Below, in pieces: positions 18,443 through 26,194 of a DNA stretch of 64,000 bases; the first letter of the stretch is position 1; the number at the start of each line of letters is the position of its first letter. The stretch spans positions 62,001 to 126,000 of the forward strand of contig CANMCX010000004.1 in NCBI GenBank assembly GCA_947496465.1. The letters are read 5' to 3'. Under the pieces are notes generated by a model. That model was not told the DNA's origin. It made no database searches and saw nothing but the letters and a program-made list of their open reading frames with translations. The stretch comes from Marinifilum_A sediminis (GTDB lineage Bacteria; Bacteroidota; Bacteroidia; Bacteroidales; Marinifilaceae). Made by a program: the position numbers and the translations under genes.

Positions 18443-18823
18443 TCTTGTAAAATTTGTTCCAAAAATAGTCTTAAATGACAATTTTCATACTACGATTTTG
18501 AATCAATTTTATTCCCTTTTTCAGATAAGCTCATCAAAAAATGACGTTTTACCCCATTTCGCAAAAATCCGAAAACGTTATCATAAACATGAAAAATGCT
18601 CAAATCATGTTAATAATGACAAAATTCTTTATTAAATCTATGTAACGCAAACAATTTCGGGCGTTTCCGAAACCGTTTTAAGTTCATTTTTTTGTTATTT
18701 CTTCCATTTTTTGATTTTCTATTTAGATCATTTCTACAAAAATCATATAGATTTACAATATCAGTTTAAGACAAAAACAAAGAACTGATTTTAATTAACA
18801 TTTAATTATTAAATTTTATCAAA
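18443..18823. other. Intergenic region between divergent genes
   Basis: 381 bases with no credible gene. It contains a small hairpin TTTCGG/CCGAAA (18655-18672) and several GAAAACG/AAACCGTTTT-like words. These could be an operator for the secreted-protein gene, but I cannot assign a regulator. Confidence 0.4.
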
Positions 18824-19417
18824 ATGAAAACAAAAAATTTAAAAGGAATTGTATTGGGAGTAATACTATTCTTAGGTGCAAGTTCAGCTTTTGCCACAGG
18901 TAATGTTCGTATTAATCCATATTTGGATACAGATCTTTCAATTGTTTCAATTATCAATCCAACTGAATCTGCTCTAAAATTGAAAATTTATGACACAGAA
19001 GGAAATTTATACTATTCTAAAAAAGTAAGTGGAGAAACTACAAATCAGAAATTATTCGATTTCTCTTATTTAGAAGATGGTGTATACAAAATTGTATTGA
19101 CTGGAAATAAAGTAAATGTTGAAAAGAAATTTGAAGTAGAAAACAACAAGTTAATTTCTGAAAAGCAGGAAGAGATAGCGGAGAAAACACTTTTCAGATC
19201 TGAAGACAATAATTTATTTGTTACTTATTTATCTTTTGAAAACAAAAACTTCAACCTTTCTATTCTTGATTCATTCGGAAACGAAGTATTTTTAGAATCA
19301 TACAGCTCAGAACCTACTTTTTCTAAAAAGTTTAATGTAGAAGCTTTACCAAAAGGAGAATATAAAGTACGTCTTATTTCTAACGATAAAGAGTACAACT
19401 ATGCCTTCAGAAAGTAA
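18824..19417 (+). CDS. Secreted protein with two tandem beta-sandwich-like repeats
   Basis: A 197-residue exported protein of unknown function. The signal peptide is 1-25 (ILFLGASSAFA). The mature part is two repeats of about 75 residues. Each has a strand pattern like LKLKIYDTEGNLYYSKKVSG...DGVYKIVL (about 48-92) and FNLSILDSFGNEVFLESYSS...KGEYKVRLIS (about 140-192). This resembles the small beta-sandwich of T9SS-type C-terminal domains and DUF3244 proteins, but the C-terminus (YNYAFRK) is not a clear sorting signal. It has its own terminator 60 bases downstream. Function not inferred. Confidence 0.75.
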   Translation: MKTKNLKGIVLGVILFLGASSAFATGNVRINPYLDTDLSIVSIINPTESALKLKIYDTEGNLYYSKKVSGETTNQKLFDFSYLEDGVYKIVLTGNKVNVEKKFEVENNKLISEKQEEIAEKTLFRSEDNNLFVTYLSFENKNFNLSILDSFGNEVFLESYSSEPTFSKKFNVEALPKGEYKVRLISNDKEYNYAFRK

Positions 19418-19473
19418 TGATCAATGCGGCTCGTGCGACCAAATGATTCTACTAAAGAATCACAATTTTATAA

Positions 19474-19515
19474 TAAGTGTATCCCTCCAGAAATAGAGAT
19501 ACACTTATTTTTTTG
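19474..19515 (+). terminator. Intrinsic terminator after the secreted two-repeat protein
   Basis: A 10-bp perfect stem (TAAGTGTATC / GATACACTTA, 19474-19483 with 19498-19507) is followed by seven T residues. Confidence 0.9.
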
Positions 19516-19840
19516 CCATTTATAAAACAGTACTCCACAAACATTTAACTCGAATTGTAAACTTCTTACAAACGAAACAAAGCTTACTCCCCCAGTAATT
19601 AAAACTCTTCCTGTTTAATCAGATTTCCATATCGATAATTCAGACCGCCTACAATACCCCATAAAAAGAGAATTATCAATCACTTACAAATTAAATAAAT
19701 TTGTTTTTTATGTTGATGTTGATTAAATTAAAGAGACAATACTCAAAGCTTTTTTTCTCTGTTATTAAATAATTGCAGAAAATTTGCCTTACGATTCCTT
19801 GACTTTTCAACCAAAACCAATCATAAATTAAATTCACATT
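19516..19840. other. Intergenic stretch without detectable feature
   Basis: 325 AT-rich bases between a terminator and the acyltransferase gene. The acyltransferase promoter must lie here, but I see no convincing TAnnTTTG element and no repeat or small gene. Confidence 0.4.
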
Positions 19841-20500
19841 ATGGCTAAAGTAATTATTTTCGGAGTTTTAGACACAGCAGAATTAGCTCATTGGTATTTA
19901 GAAAACGATAGTGAGCACGAGGTTGTCGCATTTACAGTTAATCAAGAATATTTAACCGAAAAAACATTCAAAGGGTTACCTGTTGTTCCATTCGAGGAAA
20001 TTCAAATTGACTACCCACCAACAAAGTACAAACTTTTTGCTCCTATGACCGGGAGAAAAATGAATCGTTTAAGAGAACAAGTCTATTTAGCAGGCAAAGA
20101 GAAAGGCTACGATTACATTTCCTACATAAGTACAAAAGCAACGGTTTGCGATAACGAAATTGGTGAAAATTGCTTTATTCTCGAAGACAATACCATACAG
20201 CCTTTTACAAAAATTGGTAATAACGTTGTTCTTTGGAGTGGAAACCACATTGGTCATCATGGCGAGATCAAAGATCATGTATTCTTTACATCGCATGTTG
20301 TAATGTCGGGTCATTGCGTAATTGAATCGCATTGTTTTTTTGGAGTAAATGCTACAATAAGAGATTATTCACATTTAGCACAAGGAACTTTACTTGCTAT
20401 GGGTGCAAGTTTAACAGCACAAAAAACCGAAGACTGGGGTGTTTATGTAGGTAATCCTGCAAAAATGTTAAAAGAAAGAATTAGTCATGAAGTTTATTAA
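19841..20500 (+). CDS. Left-handed beta-helix acyltransferase, NeuD/PglD-like
   Basis: A 219-residue predicted sugar O- or N-acyltransferase. The N-terminal Rossmann-like half (KVIIFGVLDTAELAHWYL) resembles the substrate-binding domain of PglD/NeuD. The C-terminal half has hexapeptide repeats of a left-handed beta-helix (about 105-205), with the putative catalytic His in GNHIGHHGEI and a final YVGNPAKML turn. No signal peptide. It is a single gene without a polysaccharide cluster nearby, so the acceptor is unknown. It ends at a strong terminator. Confidence 0.82.
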   Translation: MAKVIIFGVLDTAELAHWYLENDSEHEVVAFTVNQEYLTEKTFKGLPVVPFEEIQIDYPPTKYKLFAPMTGRKMNRLREQVYLAGKEKGYDYISYISTKATVCDNEIGENCFILEDNTIQPFTKIGNNVVLWSGNHIGHHGEIKDHVFFTSHVVMSGHCVIESHCFFGVNATIRDYSHLAQGTLLAMGASLTAQKTEDWGVYVGNPAKMLKERISHEVY

Positions 20501-20548
20501 AAATTAACTCACATACAGTTTAGTATTAAAAATAGATTTCAAAAACAG

Positions 20549-20580
20549 AAGGCTGTTGGTTCATATTATCCAACAGCCTT
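20549..20580. terminator. Bidirectional terminator between convergent genes
   Basis: An 11-bp perfect stem (AAGGCTGTTGG / CCAACAGCCTT, 20549-20559 with 20570-20580) lies between the acyltransferase and thioredoxin genes. T-rich sequence follows on the plus strand (TATTACTATTT) and TCTGTTTTTG on the minus strand. Confidence 0.85.
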
Positions 20581-20606
20581 TATTACTATTTCTATTTAAA
20601 ACATAA

Positions 20607-21437
20607 CTAATTTAAATCTTTTCTATATCCTCCTAAAAAATCGTAATAAGGCAAACTATAATCTTTCACTTTCATATAGTATTCTTTAGCCTTTTCTACA
20701 TCCTCCAAATCAAAATAAACTTTTGCAAGAATTGCATCTTTTAGATTCACATTCTCTTCACTTTTAGGTTTACATGAATTCATTATTTTTAATGATTTTT
20801 TGGGGCTCTTATTTAGGCAGGATAGTAATTGAACTTTTTGAAATAAATCATCATTTTTAGATTTCTTTAATAACTTCTCCGCCTTCTTAAAGCAAGCGTT
20901 GCTTTTATTTTTAAGAACCTTTGTAATCTTAATATCCTTAGCAAAACTACTTTCCTGATAACACATTGCAAGTTTTACGGCTTTTTCCACATTATTGTTT
21001 TTCTCAAAATCTATTTTTGCCTTATAGATATCATTAACAGAATAACTGTATGCTTTTAGAAGATTCTCCATTCTACTTTTACTTTGATAACCTGTCATAT
21101 TTTCAAACTGTTCATTCCAGGCGTCAGTAATAAAAATCTTTGGTATAGCTTTTACCATAAAATCAGGATTATTGAAATCCACACTTAAATCTAACTTTAC
21201 GAAAACGTACTTGGCAGCGTACACATTCATGGCTTCATCATCCCAAACATCTTTGTCCATTCTTTTGCAAGGACCACACCAGTTTGCCCAACAATCTACA
21301 ACAATTAGCTTGTTTTGTTTCTTAGCAATTTCTTTTGCCTGACTATAAGAACTTAGCCATTGAATCTGTCCGCTAACTAGCAAACTGCAACTGATACAGA
21401 GCGAAAGCAAAATAATTTTTTTTAATTCTTTAATCAT
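20607..21437 (-). CDS. Periplasmic thioredoxin-fold protein
   Basis: A 276-residue exported protein with a signal peptide (about 1-23, LSLCISCSLLVSG). A thioredoxin domain (about 25-130) carries the active site WCGPCK and the cis-Pro region AIPKIFITD. Similar proteins reduce periplasmic disulfides or serve as DsbD-like C-terminal partners. The C-terminal half (about 140-270) is helical, with TPR-like spacing (VEKAVKLAMCYQESS, VEKAKEYYMKVKDY). It follows the helical hypothetical gene at 21558-22301 in the same orientation, but a terminator separates them. Redox role is likely; the partner is unknown. Confidence 0.83.
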   Translation of the reverse strand: MIKELKKIILLSLCISCSLLVSGQIQWLSSYSQAKEIAKKQNKLIVVDCWANWCGPCKRMDKDVWDDEAMNVYAAKYVFVKLDLSVDFNNPDFMVKAIPKIFITDAWNEQFENMTGYQSKSRMENLLKAYSYSVNDIYKAKIDFEKNNNVEKAVKLAMCYQESSFAKDIKITKVLKNKSNACFKKAEKLLKKSKNDDLFQKVQLLSCLNKSPKKSLKIMNSCKPKSEENVNLKDAILAKVYFDLEDVEKAKEYYMKVKDYSLPYYDFLGGYRKDLN

Positions 21438-21490
21438 TTTTTTGTGTTTTGGTTAATTTGACCTCAATCTTAAAAACAGTTGGTCTTTTT

Positions 21491-21535
21491 AATAATAAAA
21501 GAAGAGAAACATTACGAATAGCACTTCTCTTCTTA
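21491..21535 (-). terminator. Terminator after the helical hypothetical gene
   Basis: A 10-bp perfect stem (AAGAAGAGAA / TTCTCTTCTT, 21499-21508 with 21525-21534) is followed on the minus strand by TTATTATT. Confidence 0.7.
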
Positions 21536-21557
21536 TTTTTTACTAATTAACTATAAA

Positions 21558-22301
21558 TTATGCATTTTGTGTTTCCTCAATTAACTCCTCCACCATTTCA
21601 ACTTTTTTCTTTTGCTTCTCCACAACAACTGGCTTACGAGCTTTTTTCAAAATGTGAGTAAGCATGTATTCATCTGCCATTTGTTTATCATGAGCCATCA
21701 CAAGCTTTCCTTTTTTCGAAATATCCGTAAGCATTTTCCAAAGCACATCATACTCAGCAATATTATCCGCAACATACTCCTTACGCTCTCTTAGCTTTTT
21801 TTCCTGTTCCAGATTTTTCTCATAAATATCCTTTGTGGCAGTTTTAATTTCAAGCCCTAACTCCTCTTTATAACCTTCACTTTTAAGTTGTTCTATATTT
21901 TTTTCAATATTTTGCTCAATATCCTTATGATGAGCACAGTATGCCTCAACATTTCTTACCCTCAAGTCTTTTCTTGCTTCTTTAATTCCAAAATCAGCAT
22001 ACTTAACCACAAGTTGTTTATTCGCGGACTGTACATAGCTTGCCAATAAATTTAACTTTGGAATCATATCATCCATACTTTGATACAACTCACTTGTAAT
22101 GGTTTTGATTTCTCCAGTTAATGATTTTGTTGAAGTTAGATCTTTAATTTTTTGTATTTGATTGGTTACAGATACAATAAAATCAGCGTTGTATTTTGGG
22201 GAATATTCTTCGAATTTTAGACAATCCCTTTGTAATAAGCTTAGCAATAAATCACCTACGACAGGTAATTCTTCACGTTTGAATTTAAAATAAGTTCCCA
22301 T
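21558..22301 (-). CDS. Helical protein of unknown function
   Basis: I do not recognise this 247-residue protein (ATG at 22299-22301; a TTG 14 codons upstream is also open). It has no signal peptide or membrane segment and is almost entirely helical. The central part (about 110-185) is highly charged and coiled-coil-like (HHKDIEQNIEKNIEQLKSEG, EKNLEQEKKLRERKEY). The C-terminus is Lys/Glu-rich (KKARKPVVVEKQKKKVEMVE). Its upstream DNA contains the 21-bp degenerate tandem repeat described separately. Relatives of this general shape occur in Bacteroidota as repeated, strain-variable families, but I cannot name one with confidence. Confidence 0.7.
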   Translation of the reverse strand: MGTYFKFKREELPVVGDLLLSLLQRDCLKFEEYSPKYNADFIVSVTNQIQKIKDLTSTKSLTGEIKTITSELYQSMDDMIPKLNLLASYVQSANKQLVVKYADFGIKEARKDLRVRNVEAYCAHHKDIEQNIEKNIEQLKSEGYKEELGLEIKTATKDIYEKNLEQEKKLRERKEYVADNIAEYDVLWKMLTDISKKGKLVMAHDKQMADEYMLTHILKKARKPVVVEKQKKKVEMVEELIEETQNA

Positions 22302-22418
22302 TTTACTTTTAGTTTGATTATTATTATTTAGATGGTTAAACAATTATTATTCGAAATTTGCTCTTCCTCCTCCGCATTAATAAATCTCAACTTCACAATC
22401 CGTTTTCTTATTTTCGCC

Positions 22419-22607
22419 TTCCTTTACTCTACCTACACATTCTTTTTTGTTACTAATTCATTCCTTTCCAATACATTCCTCTTACTTCTTGCTACCTACA
22501 CGTAACTTCCTATTACTAATCCGTTCCTTTCTGTTACCTATAAATTACTTCTTATTACTTATTCATGACTTCTTGTTACAAATCTATTCCCTCAAGCTAC
22601 TTGCTCT
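22419..22607. repeat. Nine degenerate 21-bp tandem repeats
   Basis: Nine consecutive 21-base units can be laid out without gaps: starts at 22419, 22440, 22461, 22482, 22503, 22524, 22545, 22566 and 22587. The approximate consensus is TTACTTCTTGTTACCTATTC plus one base. Inside each unit TTAC or TTCC recurs after 10 bases, so the spacing is close to one helical turn. The plus strand is pyrimidine-rich. Units differ at many positions, so this is an old or constrained array rather than a recent expansion. It lies in the leader/upstream region of the minus-strand helical gene. Confidence 0.8.
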
Positions 22608-22933
22608 CTATTTATTGAAGAATACAGTAATTTCATTATAATTTATGCTGTCTGACAATCAATTTAACTAGTAACCCATTATTATGCAACACTCTAATTT
22701 AATACATTTGTAATTATATGTCAAGCCCTTATTCTAAATTATCTTAAATATAATTCCTATATTATTCCTACAAACACCACCATGACTAAATAATAGAAGA
22801 TGTACTTTTTTCCAAATAAGTTCATTTTGCCTATTGCAAATACCGCAATTATCAGATATATTCACGATTCCTAATTAGCCATAGGAAACCGATTAAAGAA
22901 TTACTATAATCAAATCATAAATCTAATATCACT

Positions 22934-23260
22934 ATGAAAAAATTATTATTTGCTATTGCAATCTGCGGATTCGTATTTACTTCTTGTGGAAACAAAACAA
23001 AAACTGCTTCAACTGAAGAAAAAGCTTGTTGTTCAAAAGAGAAAACTGAAGTTGTAGCTGAAAAAGAAGAAGGATGTAAGTCTGATTGTTCGAAAGGTTG
23101 CACACACACTGCGAAACCAGAATGCACAAAAGATGCTGCTACTGCAGAAACTAAAACAGAATGTTGTAAAGGTCACAAAGCTGAAGAGACAACTGCAACA
23201 ATTGAAACTAAAAAGGAATGCAAAGGCGATTGCGCAAAAGATTGCAGCAAAAAATCATAA
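22934..23260 (+). CDS. Cysteine-rich lipoprotein, putative metal binder
   Basis: A 108-residue lipoprotein with lipobox FTSC (Cys18). The mature part is 90 residues with about 15 Cys, many as CC or CxxxC pairs (ACCSK, CKSDCSKGC, ECCKGH, CKGDCAKDC), plus many Lys and Glu and no hydrophobic core. The composition recalls metallothioneins. Its signal peptide is nearly the same as that of the His-rich lipoprotein at 24165, and it opens the metal-efflux cluster. Likely role: envelope-anchored binding of soft metal ions such as Cu, Ag, Cd or Zn. No enzyme motif. Function is inferred from composition and context. Confidence 0.8.
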   Translation: MKKLLFAIAICGFVFTSCGNKTKTASTEEKACCSKEKTEVVAEKEEGCKSDCSKGCTHTAKPECTKDAATAETKTECCKGHKAEETTATIETKKECKGDCAKDCSKKS

Positions 23261-23281
23261 GGTGTAATACCTTCAGAATAC

Positions 23282-23312
23282 AAACCGTGGAGATCTTCTT
23301 CACGGTTTTTTT
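23282..23312 (+). terminator. Terminator after the Cys-rich lipoprotein
   Basis: The stem AAACCGTG / CACGGTTT (23282-23289 with 23301-23308) is followed by a T run to 23312. Confidence 0.85.
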
Positions 23313-23524
23313 ATGTCCTGTAAAATATTCACCTCAAACAAATATTACAATAGCATAGTGTTTTGAATTCAGAAATAGAATAGGAAATTAACAATATTAC
23401 AAATCAATTCCAACGCAAGGGAGCATGCCTTATTGAGCTCAATTTCAATAATATATTTTTATTTTTTTTGTTAATGATTTATTAATACCTTAATCTAGGT
23501 ATAGGAAATCAAATTCTGATAAAT

Positions 23525-23532
23525 TATATTTG
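23525..23532 (+). promoter_or_regulatory. Bacteroidota -7 promoter element for the His-rich gene
   Basis: TATATTTG matches TAnnTTTG exactly and lies 19 bases before the ATG at 23551, giving a very short leader. No clear -33 TTG is seen at 19-21 bases. Confidence 0.6.
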
Positions 23533-23550
23533 TCCGCAACATATTACAAA

Positions 23551-23958
23551 ATGAGGAGTTTAAAAAAATACATATTGTGCCTGATTATGGTAATACCTAT
23601 GCTGGTATTACTAGCACATGATATTATTCCTCACAATCATCACGTTCACCAGCAAGAAAATAATCATGTATCAGTAATTCAGATACATCAACATGCCCAT
23701 TCTCACAATCATGGTCATAGTGGTTTACATTGGAATCACAGTCACAATACCACTGAAGAAACTTGCTGCATCCTCACTCATAACAGAGTACAAAAGGAAA
23801 TAAAATACCAGATTTTCCTAAAATCTGATGAAATAAAACTGGACTCAGAAGACAGTCAAAGAGTACAACAATTTAAAGTGTACAACAGTATACTTATACC
23901 TGAGCCACTTAAATCACCACCTCTAAGGAGAGGTCCGCCTTCACAACACTTAGCATAG
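23551..23958 (+). CDS. Histidine-rich membrane-associated protein
   Basis: A 135-residue protein from the ATG at 23551. A TTG upstream lies inside the -7 element and is rejected. One hydrophobic segment (about 5-24, YILCLIMVIPMLVLLAH) serves as signal or anchor. It is followed by a His-dense stretch (PHNHHVHQQENNH, HQHAHSHNHGHSG, HWNHSHN) and a CC pair. The C-terminal 50 residues lack recognisable motifs. Proteins of this type precede heavy-metal RND pumps in Bacteroidota and are assumed to sense or bind Zn, Cu or Ni. It shares its orientation with the efflux operon. Confidence 0.75.
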   Translation: MRSLKKYILCLIMVIPMLVLLAHDIIPHNHHVHQQENNHVSVIQIHQHAHSHNHGHSGLHWNHSHNTTEETCCILTHNRVQKEIKYQIFLKSDEIKLDSEDSQRVQQFKVYNSILIPEPLKSPPLRRGPPSQHLA

Positions 23959-24164
23959 TTATATAAGCAAATTGTTTAGTACAGTTTATGCATTAAAAAA
24001 ATAATGCTAATTTGTCTCAAACAGTCTTTATACTCTATACTAATCTTCAAGCAGAATACTTTTAATTATTTATATACAAGCACTTTGGTCTTGTTAATTG
24101 AAATAATCAGGATTCTATGAAATGTTTCGATTAAACAGATCAAAGACCATCTAAAATTCAATTT

Positions 24165-24458
24165 ATGAAGAAGGTATTATTTGTTTTGGCAATTTGTGGT
24201 TTGGTTTTCACTTCGTGCACTAGTACAGGAAAGAAAGCCAAAAAAGAAGAAACTCACCAGCATGACGGACATGATCACGAAGGGCATGACCATGAGGGAC
24301 ACGATCACTCAGGACATGAAGGTCACGATCACGGAACTGAAGGACATGATCATCACCAAGAAGAATTTACGGTAGATGCTGACAGTTCTAAAACTCATTC
24401 TGAACATGAAGGACATGACCACGATCACGATCATGAAGGTGACAACCACAAACACTAA
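24165..24458 (+). CDS. Histidine-rich lipoprotein with GHDHE repeats
   Basis: A 97-residue lipoprotein with lipobox FTSC (Cys18). The mature part is a run of GHDH/EGHDHE units (about 32-65 and 80-97) with roughly 30 His residues and many Asp and Glu, a classic metal-chelating composition. The ATG at 24165 gives a signal peptide almost identical to that of the Cys-rich lipoprotein at 22934. The gene is 125 bases upstream of the adaptor gene and is probably co-transcribed. It may buffer metal in the periplasm before export by the pump. Confidence 0.82.
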   Translation: MKKVLFVLAICGLVFTSCTSTGKKAKKEETHQHDGHDHEGHDHEGHDHSGHEGHDHGTEGHDHHQEEFTVDADSSKTHSEHEGHDHDHDHEGDNHKH

Positions 24459-24583
24459 GAAATAGAATAGGGTTGGTAAAAGCCTTCCCTACTCTTTTAC
24501 TTTTTCACATCCTAAACAAAATATCTACTGCAAGTAAGATACTTACAAACGAAAAATTGAATTTCACATTTAAATTGAGAACA

Positions 24584-26107
24584 ATGAATAAAATATATTT
24601 GATAGCCATCGGCTTATCTCTATCAATAATAGCTTGCAAACCCTCTACACAATCCGGACATGGACATTCTCATGATGAAGTTTCGGGTGGTGCAACACAT
24701 GCAGATCACAACAATCAAACAGTAACACTTTTTTCTGAAACAACAGAAGTATTTGCTGAATTTCATCCATTGGTAGCAGGTCAGGTTTCTAAATTTCTAA
24801 CGCATTTAACTCGTTTAGATACTTACCGACCATATACTGAAGGTAAGCTTAGCATCTCTTTAATTAAAGGCAATAAGGGGATCCGTAAAACGGTAAAATC
24901 TCCTAGTTCTCCAGGAATATTTACTCCAAGTCTGAAACCATCTACTGCAGGTTTGTACACACTGGTAATTGAGGTAAACTCAAAGTTTGGTAAGGAAAGA
25001 TTCGAAGCCAAAAACATACAGGTATACGCAAGCGAAAAGGAAGCAACAAAAGCCATGGCAGAACTGAAGAAAGAAAATCAGACTGCATTCTTAAAAGAAC
25101 AAGCGTGGAAAATTGAATTTGGATCTGAAGATGTGAAGTATGATATTTTTAATAAGGTAATTAAAACTACGGGTGAATTAATAGCTTCCAGTAACAGCGA
25201 AATTCGAATTTCAGCAAAATCAAGTGGAATTGTTCGTATTCCGTCATCAGATATTGTAAATGGCAAAACGGTTTCCAAAGGAGAAACGATCTTTTATATC
25301 TCGGGAGAAGGACTTTCTGATAACTCATTAACCAGTCGCTTTATAAGTGCTCGCTCTGAGTTTGAAAAAAGCAAAGCAGAATACGATAGAGCCAAATCTT
25401 TGTCTGAAGATCAAATCATATCTAAACGAGAATTTAATAAAGCCAAAGCAAATTTTGAAAAAGCAGAAATTAACTTTCAGTTGATTTCAAAAGATTATAG
25501 TACCAAAGGAATTAAAGTGGCTTCGCCTGTTAGCGGATATGTTTGCAACGTATTTGTAAAGGAAGGTGAATACGTTGAAAAAGGTCAGGTAATTGGTATT
25601 GTAGATCGAAACACAACACTAATTTTAAAAGCTGATTTGTATCAAAAACATTTAACGCAACTCTCAAAAATCCACTCAGCAAACTTTAAATTACCATATC
25701 GAGATGAAATATATAACACAGACGATTTAGGCGGAAAACTAATTGCCTACGGTCGTGATATTCATGAAGATGATTACACCACACCTCTTTATTTCGAAAT
25801 CAACAAAATTCCAGAGCTCTATATGGGATCTTATATTGATGTTTATTTAAAATCAGAGAGTACTCGCAAAGTTTTAAGTGTGAGCAAATCTGCAATTCTT
25901 GAAGATCAATCCATTTTCTACGTTTTTGTACAAACCGAAGGTGAAAGTTATGAAAAACGCTTTGTCACAATTGGTTCAGACAATGGCAAAGAAGTAGAAA
26001 TTCTAAGTGGACTAAAAGCTGGAGAGCGAGTTGTTAGCAAGGGTGTTTACTTTGTAAAATTGGCTTCACTGGCTGGTGCATTGCCTGCTCATGGACATGA
26101 ACATTAG
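24584..26107 (+). CDS. Periplasmic adaptor of a heavy-metal RND efflux pump (CusB/CzcB-like)
   Basis: Membrane-fusion lipoprotein, 507 residues from the ATG at 24584 (lipobox SIIAC, Cys16); an upstream reading adds 37 residues without a signal. A His-rich N-terminus (HGHSHDEVSGGATHADHNN) and an N-terminal beta domain (about 40-150) precede the adaptor core. The core has a barrel-lipoyl region with a coiled-coil hairpin (about 250-305, RSEFEKSKAEYDRAK and NKAKANFEKAEINF), VASPVSGYVCNVFVKEGEYV (lipoyl half) and a C-terminal membrane-proximal domain ending in AHGHEH. It links the inner-membrane pump to the outer-membrane channel, both encoded directly downstream. Confidence 0.9.
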   Translation: MNKIYLIAIGLSLSIIACKPSTQSGHGHSHDEVSGGATHADHNNQTVTLFSETTEVFAEFHPLVAGQVSKFLTHLTRLDTYRPYTEGKLSISLIKGNKGIRKTVKSPSSPGIFTPSLKPSTAGLYTLVIEVNSKFGKERFEAKNIQVYASEKEATKAMAELKKENQTAFLKEQAWKIEFGSEDVKYDIFNKVIKTTGELIASSNSEIRISAKSSGIVRIPSSDIVNGKTVSKGETIFYISGEGLSDNSLTSRFISARSEFEKSKAEYDRAKSLSEDQIISKREFNKAKANFEKAEINFQLISKDYSTKGIKVASPVSGYVCNVFVKEGEYVEKGQVIGIVDRNTTLILKADLYQKHLTQLSKIHSANFKLPYRDEIYNTDDLGGKLIAYGRDIHEDDYTTPLYFEINKIPELYMGSYIDVYLKSESTRKVLSVSKSAILEDQSIFYVFVQTEGESYEKRFVTIGSDNGKEVEILSGLKAGERVVSKGVYFVKLASLAGALPAHGHEH

Positions 26108-26194
26108 AATTTCTGAATTCAGAACAATTGTATTTCGAAGCATTGGTGTAAAAGTATAAATCAATCTTCAATCATTAATTTAAAAGAAACAACT

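Noticed and set aside
22419..22607. Possible CRISPR array
   Set aside because: Units are contiguous and degenerate, with no spacers and no cas genes.
22447..22641. Plus-strand frame of 64 residues with heptad Leu/Phe pattern
   Set aside because: The pattern is a by-product of the 21-bp DNA repeat; no start signal and no support for coding.
23530..23550. TTG start for the His-rich protein
   Set aside because: This TTG lies within the TATATTTG promoter element; ATG at 23551 is chosen.
24181..24375. Second frame inside the His-rich lipoprotein gene
   Set aside because: Shadow frame made by the repeated codons; the lipoprotein frame has the signal peptide and His pattern.
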